Shown: positions 56,724 through 64,000 of the stretch, one piece after another
How the letters are laid out: every line of letters starts with the position of its first letter
How positions within the stretch are numbered: the first letter of the stretch is position 1
From: Sulfurisoma sediminicola
GTDB taxonomy: Bacteria; Pseudomonadota; Gammaproteobacteria; Burkholderiales; Rhodocyclaceae
Reading direction: 5' to 3'
Assembly (NCBI RefSeq): GCF_003865015.1
Contig: NZ_BHVV01000004.1
Location: 36,016-100,015 of the forward strand
Length of the DNA: 64,000 nucleotides
Position numbers and translations under genes: made by a program
Notes under the pieces: model-generated
Told to the model about the DNA's origin: nothing
Database searches by the model: none
Seen by the model: only the letters and a program-made list of their open reading frames with translations

Positions 56724-57908
56724 TCAAACGCTAATATTTCGGTGGCGATGCAAAATGCCTGCCCCGGCGAACAGCAGCAGGCCGGTCGTGGCAGAAATCG
56801 TCGCCAGCGGCAGCAGCGTGCCGTCGTGGCTCATGCCGACCCAGGTGCCCGTAACCAGCGCGCCGACCTGGGTGAAGAAGCCGAACAGGCCGGCGGCCGA
56901 CCCGGCCTCGCGCGGGAAGGGTGCGGCCGAGCCGGCCTGGGTCGCCGGAAAGTTGATGCCGTGCGCGCCCATGGTGAGGAACTGGGCGAGCACGACGACC
57001 GCCCAGTGGTGGATGCCGGCAAGCACGGCGGCGAGGAAGCCCAGGCCGCCGGTCAGCGCAACCATCGCCCCGACCGTGAGGGTGCGCTCGATGCCGATGC
57101 GGGCGAGCAGCCGCCGGCACACCACGGTGCCGCCGAGGAACCCCGCGACGCCGAAGGCGAAGCAATAGCCGAAGTATTCGGTCGGTACGCCGAGTACGCG
57201 GATCAGCGCGAAGGAGGAGCCCGAGATGAACACGAAGATGTGGGCGTAGGAGAGCGATCCCGGCAGGGCGTAGGCCCAGAAGCCCGGGTGGGTGGCGATG
57301 CGGCCGTAAGTGGCGAGCAGGGGGCGCAGCCGCGTCGCGGCGGGATTTTTCGCTTCGTTGGTCTCGACCAGCCAGCGCACGCTGGCGAACATCACGAAGG
57401 CGGCGAAGGCCGCATGCACGGCGAAGGCCGCGCGCCAGCCGAAGCTGACCTGCAGGTAGGCGCCGACCATCGGGCCGAGCAGCGGCGCCGCCGACAGCAG
57501 CGAGAGCGCCTTGGCGATCATGCGGGCGCCCTCGGCCGGCGGGTAGGCGTCGCGGATGGTGGCGCGGGCGACGACCACCGCCGTGCAGCAGCCGACGGCC
57601 TGGACGAAGCGGGCGAGGATCAGCATCGGCAGCGAGATGGCCAGGCCGCAGGCGATGCTGGCCGCGATGTAGATGCCCAGTCCCGCCAGCAGGACCGGGC
57701 GCCGGCCGTAGCGGTCGGAGAGGGGGCCGCTGGCGAGCTGCGCGACGCCGAAGCCGACGACGAACAGCGACAGCGTCTGCTGCACCGCCGCCGGCGTGGC
57801 GTCGAAATAGCCGGTCAGGTGCGGCAGCGAGGCGAGGTAGAGGTCGGTCGACAGCGGCTGCAGCATAAGGCAGCCGGTGATCAGCAGGAGCAGGGTCGTC
57901 GGCGACAC
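56724..57908 (-). CDS. Bcr/CflA-family drug efflux MFS transporter
   Basis: 394 residues with twelve membrane segments. LSTDLYLASLPHL in segment one and GPLSDRYGRRPVLLAGLGIY (motif A) match the Bcr/CflA branch, and ARFVQAVGCCTAVVVARATIRD is its segment-four signature. It exports drugs such as bicyclomycin or small peptides. The start is GTG at 57908, 10 bases after the smpB stop, so it is likely cotranscribed with smpB. Confidence 0.9.
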   Translation of the reverse strand: MSPTTLLLLITGCLMLQPLSTDLYLASLPHLTGYFDATPAAVQQTLSLFVVGFGVAQLASGPLSDRYGRRPVLLAGLGIYIAASIACGLAISLPMLILARFVQAVGCCTAVVVARATIRDAYPPAEGARMIAKALSLLSAAPLLGPMVGAYLQVSFGWRAAFAVHAAFAAFVMFASVRWLVETNEAKNPAATRLRPLLATYGRIATHPGFWAYALPGSLSYAHIFVFISGSSFALIRVLGVPTEYFGYCFAFGVAGFLGGTVVCRRLLARIGIERTLTVGAMVALTGGLGFLAAVLAGIHHWAVVVLAQFLTMGAHGINFPATQAGSAAPFPREAGSAAGLFGFFTQVGALVTGTWVGMSHDGTLLPLATISATTGLLLFAGAGILHRHRNISV

Positions 57909-57918
57909 GAGCGGGTGC

Positions 57919-58368
57919 TCAGCCGCGCTTGTTGCGCATCAGCTGGGCCTTCTCCTTCTCCCAGTCCCGCTTCTTCTCGGTCTCGCGCTTGTCGTAATCC
58001 TTCTTGCCCTTGGCGAGGCCGATGGCCAGCTTGATGCGGCCCTTGGTGTAGTGCATGTCCAGCGGCACCAGGGCGTAGCCGGCGCGCTCGACCTTGCCGA
58101 TGAGCTTCTTGATCTCCTCGGCGTGGAGCAGCAGCTTGCGGGTCCGCGTCGGGTCGGCCCGGACGTGGGTCGATGCGGTGGTCATGGGGCTGATATGGCA
58201 GCCGATCAGCCAGACCTCGCCGCTTTTCAGCACGACGTAGGCTTCCTTGAGCTGGACGCGGCCGGCGCGGATGGACTTGACCTCCCAGCCCTCGAGGGCG
58301 AGGCCGGCCTCGAAGCGTTCCTCGATGAAGTAATCGTGGAAGGCCTTCTTGTTGTCGATGATGCTCAT
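57919..58368 (-). CDS. smpB: SmpB, tmRNA-binding protein
   Basis: 149 residues. The start [25 protein letters not shown] and the core [19 protein letters not shown] are the SmpB signature; the basic tail ([20 protein letters not shown]) enters the ribosome during trans-translation. It is divergent from ratA, an arrangement also seen in E. coli. No tmRNA gene is visible in this window. Confidence 0.96.
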   Translation of the reverse strand: MSIIDNKKAFHDYFIEERFEAGLALEGWEVKSIRAGRVQLKEAYVVLKSGEVWLIGCHISPMTTASTHVRADPTRTRKLLLHAEEIKKLIGKVERAGYALVPLDMHYTKGRIKLAIGLAKGKKDYDKRETEKKRDWEKEKAQLMRNKRG

Positions 58369-58398
58369 GGGGAAGAGGCTGGGGGGCGGCGCGCGCGG

Positions 58399-58416
58399 TA
58401 GAATCGGCAAATTCTA
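58399..58416. promoter_or_regulatory. Palindromic divergent promoter smpB/ratA
   Basis: TAGAATCGGCAAATTCTA is a perfect 6-bp palindrome with a 6-base spacer. Each arm is a good -10 hexamer, one for each strand. Transcripts would begin roughly 36 bases before smpB and 21 bases before ratA, and polymerases would compete for the site. Confidence 0.6.
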
Positions 58417-58431
58417 TCGTAGCCACCTGCC

Positions 58432-58863
58432 ATGGCCGTTGTCGAGAAATCCGTGCTGATCGAGCGCACCGCCCAGCAGATGTTCGAGCTGGTCGACGGC
58501 GTCGAGGACTATCCGAAGTTCCTGCCCTGGTGCGGCGGCAGCGAACTGCTCGAGCGCACGGCGCAGCGGACGGCGGCGCGCATCCACATCAACTACCATG
58601 GCATCAAGGCCCACTTTGCCACCAGCAACGACAAGGAAATGCCGCGCTGGATGAATATCCGCCTGACCGAGGGGCCGTTCAAGCACATGGACGGCGGCTG
58701 GAAATTCACCCCGCTGGGGGATACGGCCTGCAAGGTGGAGTTCAGGTTGCACTACGAGTTTTCGAGCAAACTGCTGGAAAAGGCGCTGGGACCGGTGTTC
58801 CACCGCATCACCGAGACCTTCGTCGAATCCTTCGTCAAACGGGCAAACCAGATCTATGGCTGA
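58432..58863 (+). CDS. ratA: RatA/COQ10-type START-domain protein
   Basis: 143 residues of the polyketide cyclase/START fold (VEKSVLIERTAQQMFELVDG; FHRITETFVESFVKRANQIYG). In E. coli RatA inhibits 50S-30S association; related proteins bind ubiquinone. It is divergent from smpB and overlaps the next gene by 8 bases, as in the enterobacterial ratA-ratB pair. Confidence 0.92.
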   Translation: MAVVEKSVLIERTAQQMFELVDGVEDYPKFLPWCGGSELLERTAQRTAARIHINYHGIKAHFATSNDKEMPRWMNIRLTEGPFKHMDGGWKFTPLGDTACKVEFRLHYEFSSKLLEKALGPVFHRITETFVESFVKRANQIYG

Positions 58864-59185
58864 TTCAGCACCCGCATCGATCAACGTCGAGGTTGTCTAT
58901 GCCCTGCCGGCGCGGCAGGAGCTCATTCATTTGAAGCTGCCGCAGGGGGCGACCCTGCAGCAGGCGATCGAGGTTTCCGGCCTGCCGCAGAAACACCCGG
59001 AGATCGATCCGGCCAAGGGCAGGTTCGGCATCTACAGCAAGCTGGCCAAGCCCGACACCGTCCTGCGCGACCGCGACCGCGTCGAGATCTACCGTCCGCT
59101 GATCGCCGATCCCAAGGAGGTGCGAAAGCAGCGCGCCGCCGAGGGCAAGGTCATGAAAAAGGGCGGCGGGACTGGCGAGGAGTAG
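58856..59185 (+). CDS. ratB: RatB/RnfH-family ubiquitin-like protein
   Basis: 109 residues of the UPF0125/RnfH family (INVEVVYALPARQELIHLKLP; GRFGIYSKLAKPDTVLRDRD; VEIYRPLIADP). The beta-grasp fold is typical and the role is unknown. The tail ends in a Lys/Gly/Glu-rich stretch. It overlaps ratA by 8 bases. The name RnfH comes from Rhodobacter, so the link to the rnf operon in this window is only nominal. Confidence 0.9.
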   Translation: MADSAPASINVEVVYALPARQELIHLKLPQGATLQQAIEVSGLPQKHPEIDPAKGRFGIYSKLAKPDTVLRDRDRVEIYRPLIADPKEVRKQRAAEGKVMKKGGGTGEE

Positions 59186-59188
59186 CGC

Positions 59189-59635
59189 CTACTTGCACCA
59201 TTGCTCGACGTCCTTGCGGGCATTGTCGGTCTGAGTTTTTCTGGCCTCGCCGACGAGGGGCACGGGCTGACCCTTTTCGTCCTTGGTGACGAGCGTCTTG
59301 TCCGTCGACTCGAGCTGAATCAGTCGCATGCGGGCGTTGTCGCACAATTTCTGGCGGGCTTCGTTTTCCGCTTTCAGCTGCGCCTCGCTCTTGGCCGGCG
59401 GAGCCCCATTGGCGGGTCCCTCGGCGGGCTTGGCCGGCGCGGTGGCCGGTGCCGCGGGCTCGCTGCCGCCCTTGGATCCAACCGCCACTTCGCGCGTTTG
59501 CACCTTTTTTTCCAGCGGCGGCTTGTCGGAATAGATGGTCTTGCCGCTGGCGTCCTTCCAGCTGTAGATCTGCGCGCTGGCGGCCAGCGGCAGGACGAGC
59601 AGTGTTGCCAGGGAAATCAGGGTCGGCGTGCGCAT
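59189..59635 (-). CDS. DUF4124-domain secreted protein
   Basis: 148 residues. A signal peptide (ISLATLLVLPLAASA) is followed by QIYSWKDASGKTIYSDKPP, the DUF4124 motif. A Pro/Ala linker precedes a helical C-terminal part with two cysteines (KLCDNAR, EQWCK). Function unknown; the domain is common in betaproteobacterial periplasmic proteins. It is convergent with ratB and divergent from guaB. Confidence 0.88.
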   Translation of the reverse strand: MRTPTLISLATLLVLPLAASAQIYSWKDASGKTIYSDKPPLEKKVQTREVAVGSKGGSEPAAPATAPAKPAEGPANGAPPAKSEAQLKAENEARQKLCDNARMRLIQLESTDKTLVTKDEKGQPVPLVGEARKTQTDNARKDVEQWCK

Positions 59636-59650
59636 GCGGGTGTCCTCGGT

Positions 59651-59680
59651 TTGCCTGAGCTTGGGCGACGCCCGTATAAT
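59651..59680 (+). promoter_or_regulatory. Sigma-70 promoter of guaB
   Basis: A perfect TATAAT (59675-59680) is preceded at 18 bases by TTGCCT (59651-59656). The start codon follows 26 bases after the -10. No PurR-like palindrome is evident. Confidence 0.75.
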
Positions 59681-59706
59681 ACGTTTTTGGCACCGAGGAT
59701 AAAAGC

Positions 59707-61167
59707 ATGAGACTAATCCAGAAGGCGCTGACGTTTGACGACGTCCTCCTGGTTCCCGCCCACTCGGCGATCCTGCCGCGCGACGTTTCCCTGGCGACCC
59801 GCCTCACGCGCAAAATCAACCTGAACCTGCCCCTCGTCTCCGCGGCCATGGACACGGTGACGGAGGCTCGCCTCGCGATCGCCCTGGCACAGGAAGGCGG
59901 CATCGGCATCGTCCACAAGAACCTCAATCCCAAGGCCCAGGCGGCCGAAGTCGCCAAGGTCAAGCGCTACGAGTCCGGCGTGCTCAAGGACCCGATCATC
60001 ATTCCGCCGACCATGACGGTGCGCGAAGTGCTGGCCCTGACCCGCACTCACCGGATTTCCGGCCTGCCCGTGGTCGACGCCGGCAAGGTGGTCGGCATCG
60101 TCACCAACCGCGACTTGCGTTTCGAGTCCCGTCTCGACGAAACCGTCGGCAACATCATGACGCCGCGCGAGCGCCTCATCACCGTCAAGGAAGGCGCCAC
60201 CACGGAACAGGCCAAGGCGCTGATGCACAAGCACCGCCTCGAGCGCGTGCTGGTGATCAACGATGCCTTCGAACTGCGCGGCCTCATGACCGTGAAGGAC
60301 ATTCTCAAGTCCTCCGAGTACCCGTTCGCCGCCAAGGACAGCTTCGGCCGCCTGCTGGTCGGCGCCGCCGTCGGTACCGGCGAGGGCACCGAGGAGCGCG
60401 TCGAGGCGCTGGCCGAGGCCGGCGTCGATGTCGTCGTCGTCGACACTGCCCACGGCCACTCCGAAGGTGTGCTCAAGCGCGTGCAGTGGGTCAAGAAGAA
60501 CTTCCCGCAGGTCGAGGTCATCGGCGGCAACATCGCCACCGGCTCCGCCGCCAAGGCGCTGGTCGATCACGGCGCCGACGCCGTCAAGGTCGGCATCGGC
60601 CCCGGCTCGATCTGTACCACCCGCATCGTCGCCGGCGTCGGCGTGCCGCAGATCACCGCGGTCGACAATGTCGCCAACGCGCTGGCGTCCCTGAACGTCC
60701 CGCTGATCGCCGACGGCGGCATCCGCTATTCGGGCGATATCTCCAAGGCCATCGCCGCCGGCGCGAATTGCGTGATGCTCGGCGGCCTCTTCGCCGGCAC
60801 CGAGGAGGCGCCGGGCGAGACGGTGCTCTATCAGGGCCGCTCCTACAAGTCCTACCGTGGCATGGGCTCGCTCGGTGCGATGAAGGACGGCGCGGCCGAT
60901 CGCTACTTCCAGGATTCCGACGCCAACGTCGAGAAACTGGTGCCCGAAGGCATCGAGGGCCGCGTTCCATACAAGGGCCCGGTCACCGCGGTGATCCACC
61001 AGTTGATGGGCGGCTTGCGTTCCTCGATGGGCTACGTCGGCTGCAAGACCATCGACGAGATGCGCGCGAAGGCCGAGTTCGTCGAGATCACCTCGGCCGG
61101 CATCCGCGAGTCGCATGTCCACGATGTGCAGATCACCAAGGAAGCGCCGAACTACCACGCCGACTAA
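59707..61167 (+). CDS. guaB: GuaB, IMP dehydrogenase
   Basis: 486 residues. The TIM barrel starts [16 protein letters not shown], two CBS domains occupy about residues 95-205, and the active-site loop is [15 protein letters not shown] with the catalytic Cys. GMGSLGAM forms part of the flap. It converts IMP to XMP with NAD, the first step to GMP. guaA follows after 57 bases that contain a hairpin. Confidence 0.97.
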   Translation: MRLIQKALTFDDVLLVPAHSAILPRDVSLATRLTRKINLNLPLVSAAMDTVTEARLAIALAQEGGIGIVHKNLNPKAQAAEVAKVKRYESGVLKDPIIIPPTMTVREVLALTRTHRISGLPVVDAGKVVGIVTNRDLRFESRLDETVGNIMTPRERLITVKEGATTEQAKALMHKHRLERVLVINDAFELRGLMTVKDILKSSEYPFAAKDSFGRLLVGAAVGTGEGTEERVEALAEAGVDVVVVDTAHGHSEGVLKRVQWVKKNFPQVEVIGGNIATGSAAKALVDHGADAVKVGIGPGSICTTRIVAGVGVPQITAVDNVANALASLNVPLIADGGIRYSGDISKAIAAGANCVMLGGLFAGTEEAPGETVLYQGRSYKSYRGMGSLGAMKDGAADRYFQDSDANVEKLVPEGIEGRVPYKGPVTAVIHQLMGGLRSSMGYVGCKTIDEMRAKAEFVEITSAGIRESHVHDVQITKEAPNYHAD

Positions 61168-61183
61168 TTTGCGTTTCAACCCG

Positions 61184-61205
61184 AAAGGCGGCTGCGGCCG
61201 CCTTT
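61184..61205 (+). terminator. Intercistronic hairpin between guaB and guaA
   Basis: AAAGGCGGC (61184-61192) pairs with GCCGCCTTT (61197-61205) around TGCG, followed by CTTGTTTC. It resembles an intrinsic terminator placed between two genes of one pathway, so it may cause partial termination and lower guaA expression relative to guaB. Confidence 0.7.
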
Positions 61206-61224
61206 CTTGTTTCAGGGGTTTGCC

Positions 61225-62790
61225 ATGTCCCACCAGAAAATCCTCATCCTCGATTTCGGTTCCCAGTACACCCAGCTGATTGCCCGCCGCGTGCGCGAGC
61301 AGCAGGTCTATTGCGAATTGCACCCAAACGACGTCTCCGCGGACTTCATCCGCGAATTCAATCCGCAGGGCATCATCCTTTCGGGCGGACCGAACTCGGT
61401 GTATGAGGAAGAGACGCCGCGCGCACCGCAAGTGGTGTTCGACCTCGGCGTGCCGGTGCTCGGCATCTGCTACGGCATGCAGACCATGGCCGCACAGCTC
61501 GGCGGCAAGGTCGAGAACGCCCACAAGCGCGAGTTCGGCTACGCCGAGGTGCGCGCCCGCGGCCACTCGAAGCTGCTCGACGGCATCCAGGACAGCGTCA
61601 ACGCCGAGGGCCACGGCCTGCTCGACGTCTGGATGTCGCATGGCGACAAGGTCACCGAGCTGCCGACCGGCTTCAAGGTCATCGCCGCCAACGATGCCAC
61701 GCCGATCGCCGGCATGGGTGACGACGCGCGTCGCTTCTACGGCGTGCAGTTCCACCCCGAGGTGACGCACACCGTCAGGGGCCGCGACCTGTTCGTGCGT
61801 TTCGTGCGCGACATCTGCGGCTGCCGCGGCGACTGGAACATGCCCGATTACGTGACCGAGGCGATCGAGAAGGTGCGCGCCCAGGTTGGCAAGGACGAGG
61901 TGATCCTCGGCCTCTCGGGCGGCGTCGACTCTTCTGTTGTCGCGGCGCTGCTGCACAAGGCCATCGGCGACCAGCTCACCTGCGTCTTCGTCGACAACGG
62001 CCTGCTGCGCCTCAACGAGGCCGAGCAGGTGATGCAGACCTTCGCCCGCAACCTCGGCGTCAAGGTCATCCACGTCGATGCCTCGGCGCAGTTCATGGGC
62101 CACCTGGCCGGCGTCACCGATCCCGAGCAGAAGCGCCGCATCATCGGTCGCGAGTTCGTCGAGGTGTTCCAGGCGGAGGCGCAGAAGTTGCCCAAGGCGC
62201 GCTGGCTGGCGCAGGGCACCATCTACCCCGACGTGATCGAGTCGGCCGGCGCCAAGACCAAGAAGGCCCACACCATCAAGAGCCACCACAACGTCGGCGG
62301 CCTTCCCGAGACGCTCAACCTCAAGCTGTGCGAGCCGTTGCGCGAGCTGTTCAAGGACGAGGTGCGCGAGCTCGGCATCGCACTGGGCCTGCCGCACGAG
62401 ATGGTCTATCGCCACCCCTTCCCCGGCCCGGGCCTCGGCGTGCGCATCCTCGGCGAGGTCAAGCAGGAATACGCCGATCTGCTGCGCCGCGCCGACGCGA
62501 TTTTCATCGACGAACTGCGCGCCGCCGACTGGTACGAGAAGACCAGCCAGGCGTTCGCGGTGTTCCTGCCGGTGAAATCCGTCGGCGTGATGGGCGACGG
62601 TCGCACCTACGACTACGTCGTCGCGCTGCGTGCCGTCGAGACCCAGGACTTCATGACCGCGCGCTGGGCGCAACTGCCCTACGAACTGCTGGGGCGCGTC
62701 GCCAACCGCATCGTCAACGAAGTGCGCGGCATCAACCGCGTCACCTACGACATTACCGGCAAGCCGCCGGGCACCATCGAGTGGGAGTGA
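61225..62790 (+). CDS. guaA: GuaA, GMP synthase (glutamine-hydrolysing)
   Basis: 521 residues. The class I amidotransferase domain has [12 protein letters not shown] with the catalytic Cys and FHPEVTHT with the His. The ATP pyrophosphatase domain has [14 protein letters not shown], and the C-terminal dimer domain ends [12 protein letters not shown]. It aminates XMP to GMP. The start at 61225 ([14 protein letters not shown]) is canonical; an in-frame ATG at 61207 lies inside the terminator-like hairpin's downstream arm region. Confidence 0.97.
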   Translation: MSHQKILILDFGSQYTQLIARRVREQQVYCELHPNDVSADFIREFNPQGIILSGGPNSVYEEETPRAPQVVFDLGVPVLGICYGMQTMAAQLGGKVENAHKREFGYAEVRARGHSKLLDGIQDSVNAEGHGLLDVWMSHGDKVTELPTGFKVIAANDATPIAGMGDDARRFYGVQFHPEVTHTVRGRDLFVRFVRDICGCRGDWNMPDYVTEAIEKVRAQVGKDEVILGLSGGVDSSVVAALLHKAIGDQLTCVFVDNGLLRLNEAEQVMQTFARNLGVKVIHVDASAQFMGHLAGVTDPEQKRRIIGREFVEVFQAEAQKLPKARWLAQGTIYPDVIESAGAKTKKAHTIKSHHNVGGLPETLNLKLCEPLRELFKDEVRELGIALGLPHEMVYRHPFPGPGLGVRILGEVKQEYADLLRRADAIFIDELRAADWYEKTSQAFAVFLPVKSVGVMGDGRTYDYVVALRAVETQDFMTARWAQLPYELLGRVANRIVNEVRGINRVTYDITGKPPGTIEWE

Positions 62791-62812
62791 AGTAATCCCG
62801 CGCATTCCGGCG

Positions 62813-62840
62813 GGGCGGCTCAAATCGGTTTGAGTCGCCC
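62813..62840. terminator. Bidirectional hairpin between guaA and the RTX gene
   Basis: GGGCGGCTCAAA (62813-62824) pairs with TTTGAGTCGCCC (62829-62840), with a single G-T mismatch, around TCGG. It lies 22 bases after both convergent stops and can serve either transcript. Confidence 0.7.
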
Positions 62841-62862
62841 TGCCGTGACGCCGCGTCCGTGC

Positions 62863-64000
62863 CTACGAGGCAAGCATCATGAAGTCGGCGTCGCTCAGGC
62901 TCGGCCTCATACCGACGCTGCCGAAGGATGCGATCGGCACGGCGGCGGACGAGCCTAGCCGACCGTCGGGATCGTACTTGAGCGTGCCGGTCAACACGTT
63001 GTAGAGCAGCCGCTGGCTGTCGCTCGAGAAGCTGTCGGTTTCGTCGATGTCGAAGACGCCGGCCTGCAGTGATCCGCTCCCGTCGAAAAGTCCGCCAAAC
63101 GTCGCCTGTCCCAACGCGACACGATCCTGGCCCGTCATGAAGTCGGAAATTCTTGCGACGAGCGTCGCGACCTGATTGACGACGAAGATGTCGTTTCCGA
63201 GGCCGCCGGTGAGCGTGTCGGAGCCTCCGCCGCCGATCAGGACGTCGTTGCCGGCACCGCCGTTGAGGACGTTGGCGGCGGCGTTGCCGGTGAGGGTGTT
63301 GTCGCCGGTGTTGCCGGTGAGGTTGAAGGCGACGGTGGAGACGAGGGTGGCGTTCTCGACGTTGGTGGCGAGGACGTAGGTGCCGCCGGCGGTGGCGACA
63401 TTGACCTGGACCAGGTCGGTGCCGGCGCCGGGAGCCTCGGTGACGATGTCGGCGAGGGAATCGATGACGTAGATGTCGTTGCCGGCACCACCGACGAGGG
63501 TGTCGTTGCCGGCGCCGCCGATAAGGGTGTCGTTGCCGATGCCGCCGTTGAGGGTGTTGGCGGCGGCGTTGCCGGTGAGGACGTTGTCCAGATCGTTGCC
63601 GGTGAGGTTGAAGGCGACGGTGGAGACGAGGGTGGCGTTCTCGACGTTGGCGGCGAGGGTATAGGTGCCGCCGGCGGTGGCGATGGCGACGCGGACGAGG
63701 TCGGTGCCGCCGCCGAAGGCTTCGGTCACGACGTCGAGCGCGTTGTCGATGACGTAGATGTCGTTGCCGGTGCCGCCGACCAGGGTGTCGGCACCGGCGA
63801 GCCCGTCGAGGATATCGTCGAATGCGGTGCCGGTGAGGGTGTTCTGCCCGGCGTTGCCGATCAGGGTCAGGCCGTTGCCCACCGCCGCCGCATTCACGCT
63901 CAGCGCCGTGGTGGCGATGGTCACGGCCGCCGCGGCCGTGCCGGTGCCGATCACCACCCGCTCGATGCCCGTGTCGCCCGCATAGAGGGTGAGGGTGCCC
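62863..64000 (-). CDS. RTX/hemolysin-type calcium-binding repeat protein (C-terminal part, 5' end outside window)
   Basis: The frame is open to the window edge, leaving 378 residues visible. Nonapeptide repeats of the GGxGxDxxx type recur (GGIGNDTLIGGAGNDTLVGG; GGSDTLTGGLGNDIFVV), which bind Ca2+ in the RTX beta roll. Between them lie Thr/Val/Asn-rich modules (TLAANVENATLVSTVAFNLTGN) repeating every 95 residues. The end (SFGSVGMRPSLSDADFMMLAS) fits a type I secretion signal. Such proteins are exported directly to the outside. The catalytic or adhesive domain, if any, lies beyond the window. Confidence 0.88.
   Translation of the reverse strand, partial: GTLTLYAGDTGIERVVIGTGTAAAAVTIATTALSVNAAAVGNGLTLIGNAGQNTLTGTAFDDILDGLAGADTLVGGTGNDIYVIDNALDVVTEAFGGGTDLVRVAIATAGGTYTLAANVENATLVSTVAFNLTGNDLDNVLTGNAAANTLNGGIGNDTLIGGAGNDTLVGGAGNDIYVIDSLADIVTEAPGAGTDLVQVNVATAGGTYVLATNVENATLVSTVAFNLTGNTGDNTLTGNAAANVLNGGAGNDVLIGGGGSDTLTGGLGNDIFVVNQVATLVARISDFMTGQDRVALGQATFGGLFDGSGSLQAGVFDIDETDSFSSDSQRLLYNVLTGTLKYDPDGRLGSSAAVPIASFGSVGMRPSLSDADFMMLAS
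63230..63800 (-). repeat. 285-bp tandem repeats in the RTX gene
   Basis: A run starting GTTGAAGGCGACGGTGGAGA occurs at 63322 and again at 63607, and TCGATGACGTAGATGTCG near 63460 recurs 285 bases later near 63745. The period of 95 codons keeps frame. Near-identity of DNA, not only protein, indicates recent duplication or gene conversion. Confidence 0.8.

Noticed and set aside
59713..62823. A very long open frame antisense to guaB and guaA
   Set aside because: It is low-complexity in composition (His, Arg, Asp, Gly rich), has no family motif and mirrors the codon bias of the two sense genes.

Overview
The window is GC-rich, densely packed bacterial chromosome with overlapping start and stop codons, short intergenic gaps and no rRNA or tRNA gene that I can support. 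The gene content suggests a betaproteobacterium, probably of the Rhodocyclales. Pointers are a Hyb-type hydrogenase with hyp genes and a HupK-like protein, an rnfABCDGE-nth operon, DUF1841 and DUF4124 proteins, FNR-type boxes and Fur-type iron control. The taxonomic placement is inference from gene content, not from a marker-gene comparison.

Region 1 (1-14741) is a [NiFe] hydrogenase locus. It starts inside hybA and runs through hybB, hybC, the protease hybD, a first hypC, hybE, hypA, hypB, hypF, a second hypC, hypD, hypE, an unknown small gene and nikR. A frameshifted Fic gene follows on the other strand. Then come a nickel permease and a HupK-like large-subunit paralogue behind a FNR-like box and a palindrome. 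Together these genes supply the membrane-bound electron path (HybA/HybB), the catalytic subunit, cofactor synthesis (HypA-F), C-terminal cleavage (HybD), nickel uptake and nickel sensing. Two noncoding repeat structures interrupt the locus: an interleaved inverted repeat between hybC and hybD, and a 110-bp tandem repeat between the second hypC and hypD.

Region 2 (14743-24183) holds a secreted protein, an MFS transporter and a MacAB-like export system: adaptor, ATPase and two permeases on the minus strand. A Lon-like protease on the plus strand, with its own FNR-like box, splits the export genes. Region 3 (24184-35745) carries phosphofructokinase, an outer-membrane protein with a NhaR-type regulator, htpX, a TerC protein, a Tim44-domain protein, an MFS transporter, greB, a hemerythrin, htpG behind a sigma-32-like promoter, a DNA glycosylase without a standard start codon, and a Cys-rich secreted protein.

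Region 4 (35841-48355) has a GspE/PilB-like ATPase, a hybrid histidine kinase overlapping a FecR-like protein, and the overlapping chain rnfABCDGE-nth-FIST-DUF1841. Region 5 (48485-56022) has a Fur-controlled ferric-iron ABC system (fbpA, fbpB, fbpC). Its ATPase gene leads an overlapping chain with the two N-degron aminoacyl transferases, pyrD and alanine dehydrogenase. Region 6 (56158-64000) has an NlpC/P60 hydrolase, a Bcr/CflA efflux pump, smpB divergent from ratA-ratB, a DUF4124 protein, guaB-guaA, and the C-terminal part of an RTX-type repeat protein that runs off the window.

The most unusual signal is a short dispersed repeat with the core GGGATACCGT. Two 33-bp copies (30 of 33 identical) are translated in the same frame inside two unrelated genes, the HupK-like and the FecR-like gene. 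Two further 38-bp copies share the core; one lies in a secreted-protein gene and one is intergenic.
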